Source: Enhydrobacter sp.
GTDB taxonomy: Bacteria > Pseudomonadota > Alphaproteobacteria > Reyranellales > Reyranellaceae
Assembly: GCA_026126105.1 (NCBI GenBank)
Contig: JAHCJV010000047.1
Span: 1 to 43,130, forward strand
Reading direction: 5' to 3'
Length of the DNA stretch: 43,130 bases
Of the stretch, positions 39,872 through 43,130 are shown one piece after another. The position numbers and the translations under genes are program-made. The notes beneath the pieces are model-generated. The model had not been told where the DNA came from. It saw only the letters and a list, made by a program, of their open reading frames with translations, and made no database searches. Position 1 is the stretch's first letter. Every line of letters starts with the position of its first letter.

Positions 39872-40887
39872 GCGCGCATGATAGCCGGGAGCGACCGAGG
39901 CGGTGAAGGGGTCCCGCGATGACGCACGACAAGCAGGGTCGTCAGCAGAAGAACCGCGCCGGCCTGATGCGCCGCCGCAAGCGGGATGTCGATGCCACTC
40001 AAAATAGTGGCAATGCCGAGGCCCAACTGAACGCACGCCATTGCGCCGGCAGCCAGCGTCTCGGGTCGCCGCGTACGTATCGCGAGCACGACTACGCCCA
40101 GCACCAGAATCTTGGCAAGCCAGCGATGGATGAACTGGATGGTCGTGCCGTTCTCGAACGGATTGATCCACCATGGCGACAGGTCAAATAGCCCGGGCGG
40201 GATCCAGTAGCCCGACATGGTCGGAAAGGTGTTGTGCGCAGTACCCGCGCGCAGGCCCGCCATCAGGGCACCGAACGTCACCACGACAAGCAGGAAGGCG
40301 ATCATCCCGGTCGCTTCGCGGCGGACCTTGGGATCGTCTTGGCGCGGCGCAGAACCAAGCTCGAGCACCAGCCAGACGGTGTAGCCGTAGAGCACGATCG
40401 CCAGCAGCAGATGGGCGGCCAGCCGGTACTGACTGACCGAGGGTCGATCGACCAGGCCCGAGGCCACCATCGCCCAGCCCAGTGCGCCCTGCAGACCCCC
40501 GAAGATCAGCAGGGCAAACAGTCGCGGCTTGAGCCAGGGCGAGAGCTGTCCACGCAGCCAGAACCATACGAGCGGCAGCGCGAACGCGAGGCCGATCAGC
40601 CGACCCCACAGCCGGTGCAGGTACTCCAGCCAGAAGATCTGTTCGAAATCGGCGACGTTGAAGTCATGATTCACCAAGCGGCCCTGCGGCGACGACAGAT
40701 ACTTCTGCAGCTCCGCCTGCCAAGCTCGTTCGCCGAGCGGCGGCAGCCACCCGGTGACGGGTCTCCATTCGACCATCGACAGGCCGGACTCGGTCAGCCG
40801 CGTGAACGCGCCGAGCACGATCATGAGAAAAATCATGGCGGCTACGATGGCCAACCAGTTGCGCACGGAGACGGAGGCGGGTTGCAT
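39868..40887 (-). CDS. ctaA: Heme A synthase (CtaA)
   Basis: A 339-residue protein with eight membrane segments that oxidises the C8 methyl of heme O to a formyl group for cytochrome aa3 oxidase. The heme-ligand histidines lie in E-Y-L-H-R-L-W-G-R, Y-R-L-A-A-H-L, F-I-H-R-W-L-A-K and A-A-A-H-Q-A-G-A, in two symmetric four-helix halves. The T-R-L-T-E-S-G-L-S-M-V-E-W-R-P loop after helix 1 is characteristic. ATG 40887 lies just before the first helix. The frame stays open upstream, but that sequence is Arg-rich and unlike a leader. Confidence 0.93.
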   Translation of the reverse strand: MQPASVSVRNWLAIVAAMIFLMIVLGAFTRLTESGLSMVEWRPVTGWLPPLGERAWQAELQKYLSSPQGRLVNHDFNVADFEQIFWLEYLHRLWGRLIGLAFALPLVWFWLRGQLSPWLKPRLFALLIFGGLQGALGWAMVASGLVDRPSVSQYRLAAHLLLAIVLYGYTVWLVLELGSAPRQDDPKVRREATGMIAFLLVVVTFGALMAGLRAGTAHNTFPTMSGYWIPPGLFDLSPWWINPFENGTTIQFIHRWLAKILVLGVVVLAIRTRRPETLAAGAMACVQLGLGIATILSGIDIPLAAAHQAGAVLLLTTLLVVRHRGTPSPPRSLPAIMRA

Positions 40888-41028
40888 GCGCGCCGGACCA
40901 TGCGCGAAGCCAATCGCCCCGTCATCAGCATTAATGTCGCGAACACGCGTCGCCTTGCGCTGTCCGGCCGGCTTGTCTAATCGGTTCGCGCACGAACGAT
41001 CACCCTCCGAAAACTGGACATTTCGACG

Positions 41029-43130
41029 ATGAATGCGCCCGCGCTCGCCCTTTCGCTTCCTCATGGGCTGAGCTTCGACGATCTTCATGACCGCGAGGGT
41101 CTGGCCCGGCTCGACGCCGCTTTCGTGGCGTGGCTGCAGGACGCCAATGTCGAGGCGCACGCGCGGCTGATGGTAGCGCGCTCGGCACCGGACAGTCTCG
41201 CGGCAAAGGAAGAGTCGAACCTGTTGATCGACATCGCGCGGCCGCTCGAGGACTTTGTCGCCGCGCTGTTCGGCGTGACGGAGCAGGCGGCTGCCTTGCG
41301 CGCCGCCCACGTGGCGCTGGCGCCGCTGTACGACTGCAAGCGTCTGTTCGTGCAGCGCTATGTGACTCGCGCCATCAAGCCCGACGCCGCTCTGGCCATT
41401 GAGCCGCCGGCGGTCGAGCTGCCGGTGCGGATCGAGGACGATCTCGAGGCCTGGGAGCTCGCCTTCGCGCTGAGAGTCCGTGAGCTGGTCGGCGCGGAGT
41501 TCAAGGTCGAGGCGCCGACGCCCGAGATCGAGGCGCTAACTCGCTATGCTGCGTGGGCGCTGCATCATCCCGAGGGCAAGCGGCGTCATCGCGACGGGCC
41601 GCTGTTCAAGGTGCCCCACAAGCTCGACTTCGAGCACCTGGTGCCGATCGAGACCGAAGTCGTCGACGGCGTCACGCGCATGACGCTCCCGCGAAAGCTC
41701 CTGCGCCACCGCGAGGGTTTCGCGCTGACCGATGCGGGCTACGATCTCGTGCGCGCTCTCGATCATACCTACTACTGCATCTGGTGCCACAACCAGGGCA
41801 AGGACTCCTGCTCGCGCGGCCTCAGGGATCGCAAGACCGGAGCGTTCCAGAAGTCGCCCTTCGGCGTCACCCTCGCGGGCTGCCCGCTCGAGGAGAAGAT
41901 CTCGGAGATGAACCTCCTCAAGAGCGAGGGGTTCTCGATCGGTGCGCTGGCGATGGCCGCGGTCGACAATCCGCTGCTCGCGGCGACCGGGCACCGCATC
42001 TGCAACGACTGCATGAAGGCCTGCATCTACCAGAAGCAGACCCCGGTGGACATTCCCCAGGCGGAGACCCGCACCCTCAAGGACGTGCTGGGCCTGCCCT
42101 GGGGTTTCGAGATCTACAGCCTGCTCAGCCGCTGGAATCCGCTCAATCTGCAGCGCCCGCTGCCGCGCCCCGACAGCGGCCGCAAGGTGCTGGTGGTGGG
42201 CATGGGACCGGCCGGCTTCACCCTGGCCCATCACCTCATGAACGACGGCCACACAGTGGTGGGGATGGACGGTCTCAAGATCGAACCCCTGGATCCGGCG
42301 CTGTCCGGCGTCGACGTGCAGGGACGGCGGGTGCCGTTCCAGCCGGTGCGCCACGTGGCGGACCTGCGCGAACCCCTGGACGACCGGGTCAACGCCGGCT
42401 TCGGCGGCGTGGCCGAATACGGCATCACGGTGCGCTGGGACAAGAACTTCCTCAAGCTGATCCGGCTGCTGCTGGAGCGGCGCAGCGAATTCGCGCTGTT
42501 CGGCGGCGTGCGCTTCGGCGGCACCCTGACCCTGGAGGACGCCTTCGCCCAGGGCTTCGACCACGTGGCCCTGTGCGCCGGCGCCGGCCGGCCCACCATC
42601 CTGGACCTGCCCAACGGTCTGGCCCGGGGCGTGCGCACGGCCTCGGATTTCCTCATGGCCCTGCAGCTCACCGGCGCCGCCAAGAGCGACTCCATCGCCA
42701 ACATGCAGCTGCGTCTGCCGGTGGTGGTGATCGGCGGCGGCCTCACCGCCATCGACACGGCCACCGAATCCCTCGCCTACTACCCGCTGCAGGTGGAAAA
42801 ATTCCTCAGCCGCTACGACACCCTGGTGGCGGAACGCGGGGTGCAGGCGGTGCGCAGCCGCTGGAGCGAGGAGGAGACCGAGATCGCCGAGGAGTTCCTG
42901 GCCCACGGCCGCGCCATCCGCGCGGAACGGGCCGCCGCCGCGGCCGAGGGCCGTGAGCCGCGGGTGGTGGAACTGATCCGGTCCTGGGGCGGTGTGCTGC
43001 TGGCCTATCGCAAGCGCCTCATCGACAGCCCGTCCTACACCCTCAACCACGAGGAGGTGGAAAAGGCCCTGGAGGAAGGCATCGCCTTCGCCGAGAACGT
43101 CACCCCCACGGCAGTGGAGGTGGACCGCTT
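41029..43130 (+). CDS. Large iron-sulfur flavoprotein, GltD-like FAD/NAD(P) oxidoreductase (partial, runs off the window)
   Basis: An open frame of 700 codons without a stop. Residues 1-245 are an N-terminal region I do not recognise. Cysteines C250, C253, C261, C285, and C325-x2-C328-x3-C332 form ferredoxin-like clusters. From residue 387 begins a GltD-type FAD domain with V-V-G391-M-G-P-A-G396, and a second dinucleotide fold I568-G-G-G571-L-T-A-I-D at about 565-577. The layout recalls glutamate synthase small subunit and related NAD(P)H/ferredoxin enzymes. Codon use changes sharply near 42000 within the last cysteine motif: before it TCG and GTC are common; after it AGC/TCC and GTG dominate. 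A mosaic gene or an assembly chimera is possible. Confidence 0.8.
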   Translation, partial: MNAPALALSLPHGLSFDDLHDREGLARLDAAFVAWLQDANVEAHARLMVARSAPDSLAAKEESNLLIDIARPLEDFVAALFGVTEQAAALRAAHVALAPLYDCKRLFVQRYVTRAIKPDAALAIEPPAVELPVRIEDDLEAWELAFALRVRELVGAEFKVEAPTPEIEALTRYAAWALHHPEGKRRHRDGPLFKVPHKLDFEHLVPIETEVVDGVTRMTLPRKLLRHREGFALTDAGYDLVRALDHTYYCIWCHNQGKDSCSRGLRDRKTGAFQKSPFGVTLAGCPLEEKISEMNLLKSEGFSIGALAMAAVDNPLLAATGHRICNDCMKACIYQKQTPVDIPQAETRTLKDVLGLPWGFEIYSLLSRWNPLNLQRPLPRPDSGRKVLVVGMGPAGFTLAHHLMNDGHTVVGMDGLKIEPLDPALSGVDVQGRRVPFQPVRHVADLREPLDDRVNAGFGGVAEYGITVRWDKNFLKLIRLLLERRSEFALFGGVRFGGTLTLEDAFAQGFDHVALCAGAGRPTILDLPNGLARGVRTASDFLMALQLTGAAKSDSIANMQLRLPVVVIGGGLTAIDTATESLAYYPLQVEKFLSRYDTLVAERGVQAVRSRWSEEETEIAEEFLAHGRAIRAERAAAAAEGREPRVVELIRSWGGVLLAYRKRLIDSPSYTLNHEEVEKALEEGIAFAENVTPTAVEVDR

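Noticed and set aside
41536..43050. A 504-codon minus-strand frame over the last gene
   Set aside because: It overlaps the cysteine motifs and two dinucleotide-binding folds of the plus-strand flavoprotein, and itself lacks any recognisable domain.

Overview
The window comes from a high-GC alphaproteobacterium. The evidence is a class I lysyl-tRNA synthetase, a long DinG-family helicase with an alphaproteobacterial-style N-terminal extension, TctC/CaiB-type paralogues, an ETF-QO – TPR – IspE arrangement and a CtaA heme A synthase. The genus cannot be fixed from the sequence; a Rhizobiales, Rhodospirillales or Reyranella-like lineage is my inference. There are about 36 protein genes, many overlapping by ATGA or GTGA. 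I see no tRNA, rRNA, CRISPR array, transposase or convincing intrinsic terminator, and no gene-free stretch above 300 bases.

Layout. 59-2188 (minus) is a three-gene membrane-lipid set: a PEMT-like methyltransferase, an HxD/H oxygenase-like membrane protein and an Mpo1-like protein. 2219-4301 holds an FMN-binding PNPOx-family protein divergent from an MmyB-like regulator, then a small secreted protein. 4335-11195 holds a DinG helicase, a short Tat-exported flavin amine oxidase, a YbfB-type MFS carrier and class I LysRS. 11331-14761 (plus) is a close set: PmtA-like methyltransferase, an unknown protein, ureidoglycolate lyase family protein and a shortened molybdenum-hydroxylase large subunit. 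14783-18061 is a chain of four genes joined by ATGA overlaps: MarR, amidohydrolase, Cys-less thiolase-like protein and DUF35 protein. 18160-19760 is an Acg-type nitroreductase plus MarR regulator behind two tandem palindromes.

The metabolic centrepiece is the minus-strand run from 31345 down to 21509. It comprises a tripartite TctC-TctB-TctA transporter, a GntR/FCD regulator, oxalyl-CoA decarboxylase, formyl-CoA:oxalate CoA-transferase, a stand-alone protein resembling the N-terminal hydrolase domain of 10-formyltetrahydrofolate dehydrogenase (ALDH1L1), and formate-tetrahydrofolate ligase. The likely scheme is uptake of oxalate (or another carboxylate), CoA activation, decarboxylation to formyl-CoA, and feeding of the formyl unit into folate one-carbon metabolism. 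The role of the ALDH1L1-like protein between Frc and Fhs is the most interesting open question. An orphan ABC peptide-type binding protein follows.

31495-41028 is mostly housekeeping: a GNAT protein, a frameshifted small membrane protein, an unusual family-4 uracil-DNA glycosylase, a MetX-like hydrolase, ETF-QO, a TPR protein, IspE, a Sel1/peptidoglycan-binding protein and CtaA. The last gene (41029 to the end) is a large iron-sulfur flavoprotein cut off by the window edge. Its codon usage changes abruptly near 42000, inside a conserved cysteine motif, suggesting either a mosaic gene or a chimeric contig end.
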